From CAZMGG01 sp964565715 (GTDB taxonomy: Bacteria; Planctomycetota; UBA1135; UBA2386), in the NCBI GenBank assembly GCA_964565715.1, contig CAZMGG010000044.1, positions 1 through 40,234 of the forward strand: 40,234 nt of DNA, in the 5' to 3' direction. Position 1 is the stretch's first letter. Every line of letters begins with the position of its first letter. Made by a program: the position numbers and the translations under genes. This document shows, in pieces, positions 15,553-24,267 of the stretch. The notes beneath the pieces were generated by a model. That model saw nothing but the letters and a program-made list of their open reading frames with translations, searched no databases and had not been told where the DNA came from.

Positions 15553-15615
15553 GCTGGGAGGCTGGGAGGCTGGGAGGCTGGGAGGCTGGGAGGCTGGGAG
15601 GCTGGGAGGCTGGGA
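15553..15615. repeat. 8-bp tandem repeat (GCTGGGAG), ~7.9 copies at the gap edge
   Basis: Seven full copies of GCTGGGAG and a 7-base partial copy directly abut the N run, so the true array is probably longer. Because eight is not a multiple of three, every reading frame gives the same 8-residue cycle, which explains the long spurious frames here. Confidence 0.95.
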
Positions 15616-15958
15616 CTCTGGGGGTTCAGGGGTCCGACGCTCCTGCCGTCTTCCATGCCTTCCATCACACGTCTCCTTTGCCCGATCGCTCGGGCCAAGC
15701 CAACCGATGGGCACAGCATGCCCAGGATCCTGGCGTACAGCAACCCTCCCCCTTCCCTCGCTCACCTGCTCCGCCGCACCCGTCGGGCCGGCCTCGCCAC
15801 CGCGACCGCCGCGCCAGGAAACCACCCGCGCGATGCCGACCTCCCGCCCGCCGCGGCAGCGGCGCAGCCACTCCCAACCCAGCCTCCCCCACGCCCCACC
15901 CGCCGGGGAATGCCCACATTCCGCGTAACCATTCCCGCGCCCGGCCCCACAGAAGGGC

Positions 15959-17491
15959 ATGCAGCAGCTCCAACACCCCAGCGTCGCCATCGGCTGCGGG
16001 CTCCTGCACGGCGTCGACGCCGTGCCGGTGCTCGTCGAGGCCACGCTGGGGCAGGCCGGCGACGGCACGCCCCGCATCCTCGGTCTGTGCGATGCCTCGG
16101 TCCGGGAGGGCTATCACCGCGTGCTGCACGCGTTCCGCGCGCTTGGCCTGCCGTCGCCGCGCGGCATCACCACGATCAATCTCACACCCGCATCCCTGCG
16201 CAAGACCGGCAGCGGCTTCGACCTGCCGCTGGCATTGGCGCTGGCCGGCGCATCGGGACTGCTGCCGCCCGAACGCACGCGTGCGCTCTGCGCGTTCGGG
16301 GAGGTGTCATTGGGCGGCGCGCTGCTGCCGGCGCGGGGTGCGGTGGCCGTCGCGCTGGCGGCGAAGGCGCGGGGCTGGACCGAGCTGCTGACCAGCCATG
16401 TCGATGCGGCGCGCTGCGCACTGGTACCCGGACTGCGGGTGCATGGCGCCAATGATCTCAGCGAGGCGCTGCTGTTCCTGCGCGGGCAGTGCGTGCTGCC
16501 GCCGGCGGTGCCGGCCGTGGCGAACGCTCCCGCCGCCGCCGCCGACCTGCTGGACCTCCGCGGGCATCGCACGCCGAAGCTGGCGCTGGCGGTGTGTGCG
16601 GCCGGCCGGCACAACCTGCTGCTGGCGGGGCCGCCGGGGGCCGGCAAGAGCGCGCTGCTGCGGCGATTGCCGGGATTGCTGCCGCCATTGCTGGCAGAGG
16701 AACGGCTGGACGTGCTGCGGATCCATACCGCGGCGGGCACCGAGCTGCCGCCGGACGGCCAGCGGCCGTTCCGGGCGCCGCACCACACCAGTTCGGCGGC
16801 GAGCCTGCTGGGCGGCGGCGCCGACGTGCGGCCGGGCGAGGCGACCTTGGCGCACCATGGCGTGCTGTTCCTGGACGAGCTGCCGGAGTTCCGGCGGGAC
16901 GCGCTGGAAGGGCTGCGGCAGCCGCTGGAGGACGCGGTGGTGACGGTGGGCCGGGCGCGGGCGGCGTTCCGGATGCCGGCGGACTTCCTGCTGGTGGCGG
17001 CAATGAACCCGTGTCCGTGCGGGTGGCGCGGGCATCCGAGCCGGCCGTGCCGGTGTCCGCCGCCGCTGGTGCAGCGCTATCAGGCGCGGGTGTCGGGGCC
17101 GCTGCTCGATCGGATCGATCTGCGGGTGGAGGTGCCGGCATTGCCGCCGGACGCGTTCCGGGGCGAGGCGGATCCGGGCGGGTCGACGGCGGCGCTGCGG
17201 GACCGGGTGATGGCGGCGATCGCGCGGCAGGAGGCGCGGAACCGGGTGGGCAATGGCCGGTGGGTGGCGAACGGCCGCCTGCCCGATCGGTGGCTGGGGC
17301 CGCGGTGCGGCCTGGGGGCGGCGGCGCAGCGGACGGTGGACGAGGCGATGCGGCTGCAGGGCCTGTCGGCCCGGGCGCGGGCGCGACTGCTGCGGGTGGC
17401 GCGCACGGTGGCCGATCTGGACCAGCGCGAGGAGGTGAACGAGGCCGACGTGCTGGAGGCGTGCGCGCTGCGCGGCTTCGCCGAGCGATGA
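15959..17491 (+). CDS. comM: YifB/ComM family Mg-chelatase-like AAA+ ATPase
   Basis: 510 aa, the normal length. The N-terminal ChlI-like domain (about 1-170) shows VGLPDAAVRE-type sequence as ILGLCDASVREGYHRV, then ITTINLTPASLRKTGSGFDLPLA. The AAA+ core has Walker A GPPGAGKSALLRRL (~222-235), Walker B GVLFLDELPEF, sensor region AAMNPCPCGWRGH, the Cys-rich HPSRPCRCPPP and the Arg-finger region SGPLLDRIDLRVEVP. The C-terminal Mg-chelatase lid is LSARARARLLRVARTVADL. ComM is a hexameric helicase that drives branch migration during natural transformation; related YifB proteins are widespread. ATG 15959 is preceded by AGAAGGGC, close but plausible, and no conserved residues are lost. It is monocistronic: its stop is four bases from the stop of the convergent gene at 17496. 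Confidence 0.95.
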   Translation: MQQLQHPSVAIGCGLLHGVDAVPVLVEATLGQAGDGTPRILGLCDASVREGYHRVLHAFRALGLPSPRGITTINLTPASLRKTGSGFDLPLALALAGASGLLPPERTRALCAFGEVSLGGALLPARGAVAVALAAKARGWTELLTSHVDAARCALVPGLRVHGANDLSEALLFLRGQCVLPPAVPAVANAPAAAADLLDLRGHRTPKLALAVCAAGRHNLLLAGPPGAGKSALLRRLPGLLPPLLAEERLDVLRIHTAAGTELPPDGQRPFRAPHHTSSAASLLGGGADVRPGEATLAHHGVLFLDELPEFRRDALEGLRQPLEDAVVTVGRARAAFRMPADFLLVAAMNPCPCGWRGHPSRPCRCPPPLVQRYQARVSGPLLDRIDLRVEVPALPPDAFRGEADPGGSTAALRDRVMAAIARQEARNRVGNGRWVANGRLPDRWLGPRCGLGAAAQRTVDEAMRLQGLSARARARLLRVARTVADLDQREEVNEADVLEACALRGFAER

Positions 17492-17495
17492 GGGC

Positions 17496-18917
17496 TCAGC
17501 GGGCGCGCACCAGTTCGGGCTGTGGCGGCGGCTCGAGGCCCTCGGGGTCCAGCTCGACGGTGCGCAGGACGAAGGCCAGGTCCTGGGCCAGTTCGGCGCG
17601 GCGGGCCTCGGGCACGACGCAGCAGAGGATGAGGAAGGCAGAGCGGTGCTCGATGACGTGGACGGTGCCGGCGCGGGCCGGGGTGGTGGTCTTGCCGGTG
17701 CGGGGTCCGGCGTCGAGCAGCACGGCGGGGTGGCCGCGGACGATGGCCGGCGAACGGCCGGTGATGCGCAGATCGGGCTGCAGCAGGGCGAACCAGCGCT
17801 CGACGGCGTCGGCGGCGGTAGCCAGTGGGGTGCCCTGCGGCAGGTGGTCCAGCAGGATCAGGCTGATCTGGCCGTCATTGCCGCGGAGGTGCACCTGGCC
17901 CGGTACGGGTTCCTCGTCGGCGCCCTGCCAGGAGGGATTGGGGCGCCAGAGGCCGAAGCGGGAGCGGGCCTCCACCACGAGCGCCTTGCCATAGTCGCGG
18001 TCGCTGCCGGCGGCGGCCTGCGCCGTCTCGCGGCTGCAGGGCAGGGCGACCAGGGCCGGTCCATTGATCTCCCGGCGCAGGGTGGTGTGGTCGGCGTCGA
18101 GCCACTCGGCGTTGCGGGCGCCGGCGGTGGCGCAGGCGATCTCGTAGACGTCGCGGGCGGTCTGCTCGAGCACCACGTTGCGGCGGCGCAGGGGTTCGAG
18201 GCGGCAGACCACCAGTTCCTCGGCGATCGGGTCGAACAGGGTGACGTTGCGTTCGGGCGTGGTCAGCGAACGGTCGGCGACCTGCTGCAGGCGGGCCAGC
18301 GCGCGGAAGGTGGTGCCCGGCGGCACGAGGCCGAGGGAGCGTTCGCCGCGGGAATCGGGGGTGACGCGCTGCAGGTGCAGGGCGCCATCGCGCAGTTCGG
18401 CCTGCAGGATGCGCTCCTCCTGCAGGTGGCGCTCGCCGTCGACGGCGACGCGTTCGCGGTAGTAGCACGACAGGGGCTCCAGCCGGGCGGTGCCGAGGGT
18501 GACCAGCGAGACGGCGGTGCGGCGGGCGCCGGCCTGGAACTCCCATTCCTCGGCGCAGCGGACGGTGCCGTCGGCCTGGGGCGCAACGGTGCTGTGCAGC
18601 CAGCCGACGGCCTTGCCGAGGCCATCGTGCAGGACGAACCACTGCTCCTGGGCGGGCGACGGCAGGAGGGGCGCGGTGCGCGGGGCGCCGCCGCCGCGGC
18701 GCACCGCGGCCACCTGGGCCTTGCTGAAGCCGACCGTGGCGCCGACCGCCAGTTCGATCTCCAGGTAGTTGTCGAGCTCGATGGTGACGCGGCCTTCGAG
18801 CACCTCGCCGTTCTTGAGTTCGACCAGGTCGGCGCGGGCCGGGGCCGGCGCCTGGGCCGGCGGCGGTTCGGGCTGCTGGGCGGAGAGGAGCGCGCCGAGG
18901 AGGGTGCTGAGGATCAT
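17496..18917 (-). CDS. Secreted protein of unknown function (473 aa)
   Basis: Starts at ATG 18917 (AAGGG about nine bases upstream) with a short hydrophobic leader (MILSTLLGALLSAQQ) and then a Pro/Ala-rich linker. Residues ~30-75 (ADLVELKNGEVLEGRVTIEL and following) form a small beta-barrel-like motif, V.LKNG..LEGRV, that recurs in planctomycete exported proteins as I remember them. The rest is a long mixed alpha/beta region with segments such as WFVLHDGLGKAVGWLHS, CAEEWEFQAGARRTAVSL, GQVHLRGNDGQISLILLDH and HVIEHRSAFLILCCVVP, and ends with a Pro-rich tail. I recognise no enzyme motif. It is the last gene of the 25454-17496 run, 55 bases after the GT39-like gene, and its stop almost touches that of comM. 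It is probably periplasmic. Confidence 0.8.
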   Translation of the reverse strand: MILSTLLGALLSAQQPEPPPAQAPAPARADLVELKNGEVLEGRVTIELDNYLEIELAVGATVGFSKAQVAAVRRGGGAPRTAPLLPSPAQEQWFVLHDGLGKAVGWLHSTVAPQADGTVRCAEEWEFQAGARRTAVSLVTLGTARLEPLSCYYRERVAVDGERHLQEERILQAELRDGALHLQRVTPDSRGERSLGLVPPGTTFRALARLQQVADRSLTTPERNVTLFDPIAEELVVCRLEPLRRRNVVLEQTARDVYEIACATAGARNAEWLDADHTTLRREINGPALVALPCSRETAQAAAGSDRDYGKALVVEARSRFGLWRPNPSWQGADEEPVPGQVHLRGNDGQISLILLDHLPQGTPLATAADAVERWFALLQPDLRITGRSPAIVRGHPAVLLDAGPRTGKTTTPARAGTVHVIEHRSAFLILCCVVPEARRAELAQDLAFVLRTVELDPEGLEPPPQPELVRAR

Positions 18918-18972
18918 GGTGCCGGCCCTTGGGACCTGTCCCCTTCTCGGACGGTGCGCGGACGCGGCTTGA

Positions 18973-20661
18973 TCAATTCCGCGACAGCCGGCCCGGCAGG
19001 CCGCGCCACAGGAGCGCCGTCAGCAGGAGCCAGGGGAGCAGCAGCCAGCCCGACCAGAGGCCGAGCAGGTCGGCCCAGAAGCGCCACCACAGGTGGCGGA
19101 AGCCGCGATCCTCCCAGTGGATCGGCCCAAGTTCCAGGTCGGCGACGGTGGGCCGGCCGGCGACGGCGGGCAGGCCGCGCGGGTCGACGCCGAACAGCGG
19201 GATCAGGTGGCGCTCGGCGCCTGGGTGGTCCAGTTGGCCGCGCAGCGCCAGGGCAGCATAGGTCCAGTGGGCGTGCAGCGGCGAGAAGCGCGGCAGGAAG
19301 AAGTAGTGGTCGGCGTGATCGAGGTTGTCGAGGTCGACGCGGCCGATGCGGCCCTGCTCGAACTGCCGGCGGTAGAAGGCCTCGGTGGCCTGCCCGGCGA
19401 GTTGATTGTGGCCGCGGGTCGGCGCCAGCACCGCGGTCAGGTTCACCAGGAGGCCGAGCAGCAGCAAGGCGGTGAAGGTCCGCGGCCGGCGCTGCCATGG
19501 CCGGGTCTGCGCCAGCACCAGGATCAGCAGCGCCACCACGCCGGGCGTGACGTAGCGGATGCCCCAGCACTGGCCGGACTGCCAGCCGAGCGTGTTGCTG
19601 AACATGCCCACCGGCAGGAGGAACAGGAGCGCCGGCAGCCAGCGGCGGCCCTTCGGCAGCGTCCACCACTGCGGCAGGGCGAGCCACAGCAGCGGCGAGA
19701 ACCAGAGGATGCCCTTGCCGGCGGCGATCAGGATCTTCGGCAGGCCGAGCCAGAACGGATAGTTGAACCACTGGGCCAGGGCGGCATTGCCGTAGCCGGT
19801 CTCGCCGATCCGGCCGAAACGCAGGTGATTGACGGTGCAGAACAGCAGCAGCAGCGGCAGGCCGCCCAGCACGAACCACAGCAGGTCCTGGGGGCGGCGG
19901 CGGCGCAGCGCGGTGACGGCAAGCGCGAGGCCGAGGGCGGCCACCAGCAGGGCGTGCGGATAGCGCGTCAGCACGGCGCAGCCGGCGGCGGCGCCGGCCA
20001 GCAGCAGGCCCTTGCGGCCGAGTCCCTGGCGTTCGTGCCGTATCACGCCCAGCAGCGCCGCCAGCAGGAAGCACAGGCCCGGCCCGTCGGACAGGGTCTC
20101 GCTGGCGAGCGGGAACAACTGGGTGCCGAAGCCGATGGCCAGCGCGCAGAGCAGCGCCTCGCGGCGGGTGCAGCCGAGCGACAGCGCCAGCAGGAACAGC
20201 AGCACCACCGAGGCGCTGCCGAAGGCCGCGGGCAGCAGCGCCGCCAGGGCGTGGTCGAAGACGAACTGGCCGTGCGGGTAGAGGGCTTCGGGCACCTTCT
20301 GGCGATAGGCGGCCTCCACCGCCGGGAAGGCGCGCTGCAGGGCCTCGCCGGCGGCGATGGCGGGCACCAGCAGCCAGACGTGGCCCATCGGGAACCACAC
20401 GTAGTGCAGGCCGGAGCGCCCGACCATGCCGTAGTGGCCGGTGCGGGCGATGTGCTGGGCGATGCCCGCCTCCGCCGCCCATGCCGCGCCCTGGTCCGGC
20501 CCGCGCAGGCCGGAGTCGCCGCGCAGCCAGAGCGCCCGGGCGGCGTGCAGGGTGAACGCCGAATCGGTGCTCTCCAGGTTGCCGTGGGCGCAGGTGCCGA
20601 ACAGCAGGAACAACGCGAGCCAGAGGCGGAGCAGCAGGCGTGGTTGCGGCGGGGATTCCAT
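18973..20661 (-). CDS. GT39/PMT-like integral membrane glycosyltransferase (562 aa)
   Basis: Multi-pass membrane protein of the GT-C type. After the first helix (RLWLALFLLFGTCAHGN) comes the acidic loop ESTDSAFTLHAARALWLRGD, where GT-C enzymes carry a catalytic Asp. About ten further helices follow, with SETLSDGPGLCFLLAALLGV, TRYPHALLVAALGLALAV and LPKILIAAGKGILWFSPLLW, a pattern familiar in GT39-related proteins. The C-terminal loop (res ~420-520) is large and soluble. GT39-like enzymes move sugars from polyprenyl-phosphate donors to protein or lipid acceptors at the outer face of the membrane. ATG 20661 has GAGGTG just upstream and is three bases from the end of the DASS gene. The substrate is unknown and the exact GT family is inferred. 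Confidence 0.75.
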   Translation of the reverse strand: MESPPQPRLLLRLWLALFLLFGTCAHGNLESTDSAFTLHAARALWLRGDSGLRGPDQGAAWAAEAGIAQHIARTGHYGMVGRSGLHYVWFPMGHVWLLVPAIAAGEALQRAFPAVEAAYRQKVPEALYPHGQFVFDHALAALLPAAFGSASVVLLFLLALSLGCTRREALLCALAIGFGTQLFPLASETLSDGPGLCFLLAALLGVIRHERQGLGRKGLLLAGAAAGCAVLTRYPHALLVAALGLALAVTALRRRRPQDLLWFVLGGLPLLLLFCTVNHLRFGRIGETGYGNAALAQWFNYPFWLGLPKILIAAGKGILWFSPLLWLALPQWWTLPKGRRWLPALLFLLPVGMFSNTLGWQSGQCWGIRYVTPGVVALLILVLAQTRPWQRRPRTFTALLLLGLLVNLTAVLAPTRGHNQLAGQATEAFYRRQFEQGRIGRVDLDNLDHADHYFFLPRFSPLHAHWTYAALALRGQLDHPGAERHLIPLFGVDPRGLPAVAGRPTVADLELGPIHWEDRGFRHLWWRFWADLLGLWSGWLLLPWLLLTALLWRGLPGRLSRN

Positions 20662-20664
20662 CGT

Positions 20665-22212
20665 TCACCTCGGCTGTGGGGCGAAGCTGACCCCCAGCAA
20701 CGGCAGGGCCCAGAACCACAGGACCAGCGTCAGCAGCACGATGGCGCAGAGGTCGATCCAGAAGCCCGCCAGCGCCATCTCGCGGAAGCCGACGTGGCCG
20801 GTGGCGAACACCAGGGCGTTCGGCGGCGTGGCGATCGGCAGCATGAAGCCGCACGAGGCCGCCAGCGTGGTCGGCAGCATCAGCGCCAGCGGGTCGATGC
20901 CGGCCTGCTGGGCCGAGGCGACCATCAGGGGCAGGAACAGGGCGGCGATGGCGGTGTTGCTGGCGATCTCCGACAGGATCAGGATCACGGTGACCATGAT
21001 CAGGATCAGCAGCAGGGGGTGCAGCTCCCCCACCAGCGGCGCCAGCAGGTTGCCGAACGCGCCGGACAGCCCGGTGGGCTCGAACGCATCGGCGATGGCG
21101 ATGCCGCCGCCGAGCAGCAGCAGGATGTCGAACGGGATGGTGCGCGCCGTCGGCCAGTCCATCAGCCGGCGGCCGTCGCCGGTGCCCGCCGACACCAGGA
21201 ACGCCGCCACCGCCACGCCGATCGAGACGGTGGCGTCGGCGACGTGGCCCGCCGCGCTGCCCAGCAGGAGGCTGGCCCAGCCCGGGATCGTGAACGCATC
21301 GCCGAGGCGCACGTCGGCCCGCGTCATCCACAGGACCACCGCCACGGCGAACAGCAGGGCGGTGCGCCGTTCGGCCTGGCTCATCGGCCCGAGCGCCCGC
21401 GCCTCCGCCTGCAGGAGGTCGGCGTCCGGCAGGCGCCGGGCCGGCACCCGGAAGGCGATCCGATTCAGCACCCACGAGCCGCAGAACGCCATCAGCAGGG
21501 CGAACGGACCGAACGCCAGCACCCAGTGCAGGAACGACACCGGCTCGTCCCCCTGCTCCACCAGCGGCCGATGGTTGGCCAGGAACAGGGCGTTCGGCGC
21601 GGTGCCGATCGGCGTGCCCATGCCGCCGAACGAGGCGCCGTAGGCGATCGCCAGCATCAGCGCGGTGCCGAACGCGCGCCCCTCGGCCGGCGGCATGGCC
21701 CCGGACGCGGTGGCCCGCTGCACCAGCGCCCAGCCGATCGGCAGCAGCATCAACGCCGTCGACGTGTTGTTGATGAACAGCGACAGCAGCGTCGCCGCCA
21801 GCATCATGCCGAGCACCAGCCGGCGCGGGTACGGCCCGACCAGGCGCAGCACCCACAGCGACAGGCGGCGGTGCAGGGACCAGCGTTCGATGGCCTGGGC
21901 CAGCACGAAGCCGCCGGCGAACAGCCAGAGCACCGGATCGGCGTAGGCCGAGGTCAGGTCCTTGGTGGCACGGACGCCCAGCAGCGGCAGCAGCACCAGC
22001 GGCAGCAGCGACGCCGCCGCCAGCGGCATCGCCGAGAGCAGCCAGCACGAGGTCGTCAGCCCGGTGACGAACAGGGCCAGCCGGCCCTGGTCGGGCCGGG
22101 CGTCGGGCCCGAACGGCAGCAGACCGCCGAGCCACCAGCAGAGCAGGCCGATGCCGAGTGCGAGCAGCACCCGGCCCAGGTGGACCGGCTCCTGCGGGCG
22201 TTCCTGGCTCAC
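20665..22212 (-). CDS. DASS/SLC13-family Na+-coupled anion transporter
   Basis: 515 aa, about 12 membrane helices. Both SNT-type substrate/Na+ motifs are visible: SLFINNTSTALMLLPIGWAL in the first half and SEIASNTAIAALFLPLMV in the second, each followed by a Pro/Gly-rich re-entrant segment (GMGTPIGTAPNALFLA and MLPIATPPNALVFATG). The two inverted halves are characteristic of the family, which imports di- and tricarboxylates or sulfate. The substrate cannot be told from sequence. GTG 22212 overlaps the stop of cutA by 4 bases (GTGA), so translation is probably coupled. Next to phosphoesterases and CutA there is no clear metabolic theme; it may supply carboxylates. Confidence 0.9.
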   Translation of the reverse strand: MSQERPQEPVHLGRVLLALGIGLLCWWLGGLLPFGPDARPDQGRLALFVTGLTTSCWLLSAMPLAAASLLPLVLLPLLGVRATKDLTSAYADPVLWLFAGGFVLAQAIERWSLHRRLSLWVLRLVGPYPRRLVLGMMLAATLLSLFINNTSTALMLLPIGWALVQRATASGAMPPAEGRAFGTALMLAIAYGASFGGMGTPIGTAPNALFLANHRPLVEQGDEPVSFLHWVLAFGPFALLMAFCGSWVLNRIAFRVPARRLPDADLLQAEARALGPMSQAERRTALLFAVAVVLWMTRADVRLGDAFTIPGWASLLLGSAAGHVADATVSIGVAVAAFLVSAGTGDGRRLMDWPTARTIPFDILLLLGGGIAIADAFEPTGLSGAFGNLLAPLVGELHPLLLILIMVTVILILSEIASNTAIAALFLPLMVASAQQAGIDPLALMLPTTLAASCGFMLPIATPPNALVFATGHVGFREMALAGFWIDLCAIVLLTLVLWFWALPLLGVSFAPQPR

Positions 22213-22532
22213 AGCGACTCGCCGCGCACGCTGTCGCGGATCCAGTCGAGGTAGGCCGGCAGGCCGTCGGCCACCGCCAGCTCCAGGATCTCCGGCACGT
22301 CGTAGGGATGCAGTTCGAGCAGTCGTGCGCGCAGGGCCGGGCCGAGGTGCGCCGCGGTCTTGATCACCAGCTGCACCTCGTCGGCGGTCTCGATCGCGCC
22401 CTGCCAGCGGTAGCGCGAGCGCAGGCCGCCGAGGCTGCCGACGCAGGCGCAGAGCCGTTCGTGCAGCAGCGGCTCCACCACGGCGTCCACCGCTGCCGCC
22501 GGCACCGTGCAGAGCACCACCAGGGCCTTCAC
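22209..22532 (-). CDS. cutA: CutA family divalent-cation tolerance protein
   Basis: 107 aa, the family's usual size. Conserved blocks: LVVLCTVP (strand 1), LLHERLCACVG with the Cys typical of CutA, SRYRWQGAIETADEVQLVIKT, and the C-terminal ELHPYDVPEILELAVADG followed by YLDWI, the HPYxxPE signature. CutA forms ferredoxin-like trimers related to PII; a role in copper tolerance is reported in E. coli but its general function is debated. GTG 22532 overlaps the metallophosphoesterase stop by 4 bases, with GAGGGG just upstream. Its own stop overlaps the DASS start by 4 bases. A longer frame in the same phase reads back through the neighbouring gene and is not coding. Confidence 0.93.
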   Translation of the reverse strand: MKALVVLCTVPAAAVDAVVEPLLHERLCACVGSLGGLRSRYRWQGAIETADEVQLVIKTAAHLGPALRARLLELHPYDVPEILELAVADGLPAYLDWIRDSVRGESL

Positions 22533-23281
22533 TTGCCCCTCGCCAGCCGCTCGGCCAGGGCCGGATGCAGCCCGGCGGCGAGGATCCGCGCCTGGGTGCG
22601 GCGGAAGTCGTACGGCACGCGGTGGTACTCGACCACCTGGTCGGTCACCACGGCGAAGCAGGCCCGCGGATCGCCGTCGCGCGGCTGGCCGACGCTGCCG
22701 ACGTTGACCACGCAGGGCTGGCCGCGCAGCTTGAACTCGCGGACGTCGTCGGTGGCCTGGGTGAAGCGGAAGTCCGTGCGATGGATGCCCGGCCAGTGGG
22801 TGTGGCCGACGAAGCACGGCCGGTCGATCAGGGCGAAGATCTGCTGCATCTTCTCCGGCTCGAGGAAGCCGTCGCTCTTCAGGCAGTACTCCATGATCGG
22901 ATCGCGCGGCGAGCCGTGCACGAACAGCAGGCCGTGGTCCTCCATGCGGCTCGGCAGGGCGCGCAGGAACTCCCAGGGCGCGCGGCGGCCGGGCGTCAGC
23001 AGGCCCGGCTTCATCTTGCGGCGGGTGTAGAGCAGCGCCTCGCGGGCCAGCGGGTTGAACTCGTCCAGGCTGTGGAACAGGCCCCAGTCGTGGTTGCCCA
23101 TGATGGTCCACTTGCAGCGGGCCATCACCAGCCGCGTGGTCGGCAGCGGATCGGCGCCGTAGCCCACCACGTCGCCGAGGCAGGCGATCTGGTCGACGCC
23201 GAGCTGGTCGATGCGCTGCAGGACCGCCACCAGCGCCTCGACGTTGCTGTGGATGTCGGAGATCAGCGCCAGCGACGTCAT
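22529..23281 (-). CDS. Calcineurin-like metallophosphoesterase (YfcE/MJ0936-like)
   Basis: 250 aa. All metal-ligand motifs are present in order: SDIHSN (DxH), LGDVVGYGADP (GDxxxxG), IMGNHDWG (GNHD), FVHGSPRDP and VGHTHWPG (GHTH). The family is cytoplasmic and acts as phosphodiesterase or phosphatase on nucleotides and small phosphoesters; the physiological substrate is not predictable here. ATG 23281, preceded by GGAGGCGG, overlaps the stop of the DHH gene (ATGA). Its stop overlaps cutA (GTGA). The pairing with a DHH phosphoesterase upstream suggests a common role in phosphoester or nucleotide turnover. Confidence 0.92.
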   Translation of the reverse strand: MTSLALISDIHSNVEALVAVLQRIDQLGVDQIACLGDVVGYGADPLPTTRLVMARCKWTIMGNHDWGLFHSLDEFNPLAREALLYTRRKMKPGLLTPGRRAPWEFLRALPSRMEDHGLLFVHGSPRDPIMEYCLKSDGFLEPEKMQQIFALIDRPCFVGHTHWPGIHRTDFRFTQATDDVREFKLRGQPCVVNVGSVGQPRDGDPRACFAVVTDQVVEYHRVPYDFRRTQARILAAGLHPALAERLARGK

Positions 23282-24267
23282 CCGCCGCCTCCGTCGCGCG
23301 CTTCCAGGGCGCGGCGGACCAGTTCCTCGACGCGCGGCACCGCCTGGCCGAGCGGCATGGCCAGCGTGGCGCCCGCCGCCTTCTTGTGCCCGCCGCCACC
23401 GAAGGTGGCGGCGATCTGCTGCACATCGATGTCGTGGGTGGCGCGCAGGGACAGCTTGACCACGCCGTCCAGGCGCTCCTTGAACACGGCCACCACCTCG
23501 ATGCCGTCCACCGAACGGACCGGCTCCAGCACGAGGTCCGGGTCCATGCCGGCCCGGCCGGCGCGTTCCAGCAGGGCCCGCCCCATGACGACGACGCCGA
23601 GCCTGCCGCCGAGGCGCAGTTCGGCCGCGCCGAGCGCCTGCGCCATCACCTGCAGGCTGTCCGGGTGCATGCGCCGGTAGAGCAGGTCGAAGGTCCGCGA
23701 GACGTCGACGCCGGCCGCCGCCAGTTCGCCGGCGAGCTGCAGCACGTAGCCATCGGTGTTGGAGTGGCGGAACCAGCCGGTGTCCGACACCAGGGACAGG
23801 AACACGCCCAGCGCCGCCGGCGGCGAGACCGGGATGCCGAGGGTCTGGTGCAGGCGGTGGACCAGGGCGCCGGTGGACGGCGCGGTGCTGTCGACGAAGA
23901 CCACGCTGCCGTCGCCGTGCTCGCTGCCGACGTGGTGGTCGATCACGGCGATGATCGGCTGCTGCGCCCGCAGCCGCGGCCCCAGGCTGCCGAGCCGGCT
24001 CAGGTTGGCGCAGTCCAGCAGCACCACGACGTCGCAGGGCGGCAGCGGCTGGTCGGCCACGTGGTGGCCGAACGGCGTGTCCCGTTGCATGAAGTCGAGG
24101 GAGCGCGTCAGCGGATCCGGGTTGCAGATGGCCACCTGCTTGCCCATGGCCCGCAGCAGGTGATAGAGCGCCGCCTGGGCGCCGATGCAGTCGCCGTCCG
24201 GGTTCTCGTGACCGGTGAGCAGGAAACGGTCCTTCTGGGCGAGCAGCGCTGGCAGGTCGTGATTCAA
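23278..24267 (-). CDS. DHH-family phosphoesterase (NrnA-like nanoRNase/pAp phosphatase)
   Basis: 329 aa. DHH motifs: GHENPDGDCIGAQ (I), VVLLDCANLSRLG (II), AVIDHHVGSEHGD (III, the DHH), SDTGWFRHSNT (IV). The C-terminal DHHA1 domain ends with ATFGGGGHKKAAGATLAMPL, the GGGHxxAAG RNA-binding signature. NrnA-type proteins degrade oligoribonucleotides of 2-4 nt and dephosphorylate pAp, with Mn2+, in the cytoplasm. The start is TTG 24267: it overlaps the amidohydrolase stop by 4 bases (TTGA), like the three junctions downstream; TTG 24270 is possible. The frame extends upstream to 25257, but that part is the shadow of the amidohydrolase. No strong ribosome binding site is seen, which fits coupled re-initiation. 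Confidence 0.92.
   Translation of the reverse strand: MNHDLPALLAQKDRFLLTGHENPDGDCIGAQAALYHLLRAMGKQVAICNPDPLTRSLDFMQRDTPFGHHVADQPLPPCDVVVLLDCANLSRLGSLGPRLRAQQPIIAVIDHHVGSEHGDGSVVFVDSTAPSTGALVHRLHQTLGIPVSPPAALGVFLSLVSDTGWFRHSNTDGYVLQLAGELAAAGVDVSRTFDLLYRRMHPDSLQVMAQALGAAELRLGGRLGVVVMGRALLERAGRAGMDPDLVLEPVRSVDGIEVVAVFKERLDGVVKLSLRATHDIDVQQIAATFGGGGHKKAAGATLAMPLGQAVPRVEELVRRALEARDGGGG

Larger units (their letters stand above)
15387..15958. other. Divergent intergenic region with scaffold gap
   Basis: Holds 66 bases of flank, the 100-N gap, the tandem repeat, and about 340 bases before comM with no supported gene. A small palindrome GGAATG-CCCA-CATTCC (15907-15922) lies about 40 bases before the comM start and could be an operator. 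Open frames reading through the repeat (Ser-Leu-Pro-Ala-Ser-Gln-Pro-Pro) are artefacts of the repeat. Confidence 0.5.

Noticed and set aside
15553..15615. CRISPR-like array
   Set aside because: Units are 8 bp with no spacers; it is a simple tandem repeat.
15387..15743. Extension of the sigma-factor frame through the N gap and tandem repeat
   Set aside because: The frame is open only because the 8-bp repeat lacks stops and N was translated as X; the repeat peptide is not part of a sigma factor.
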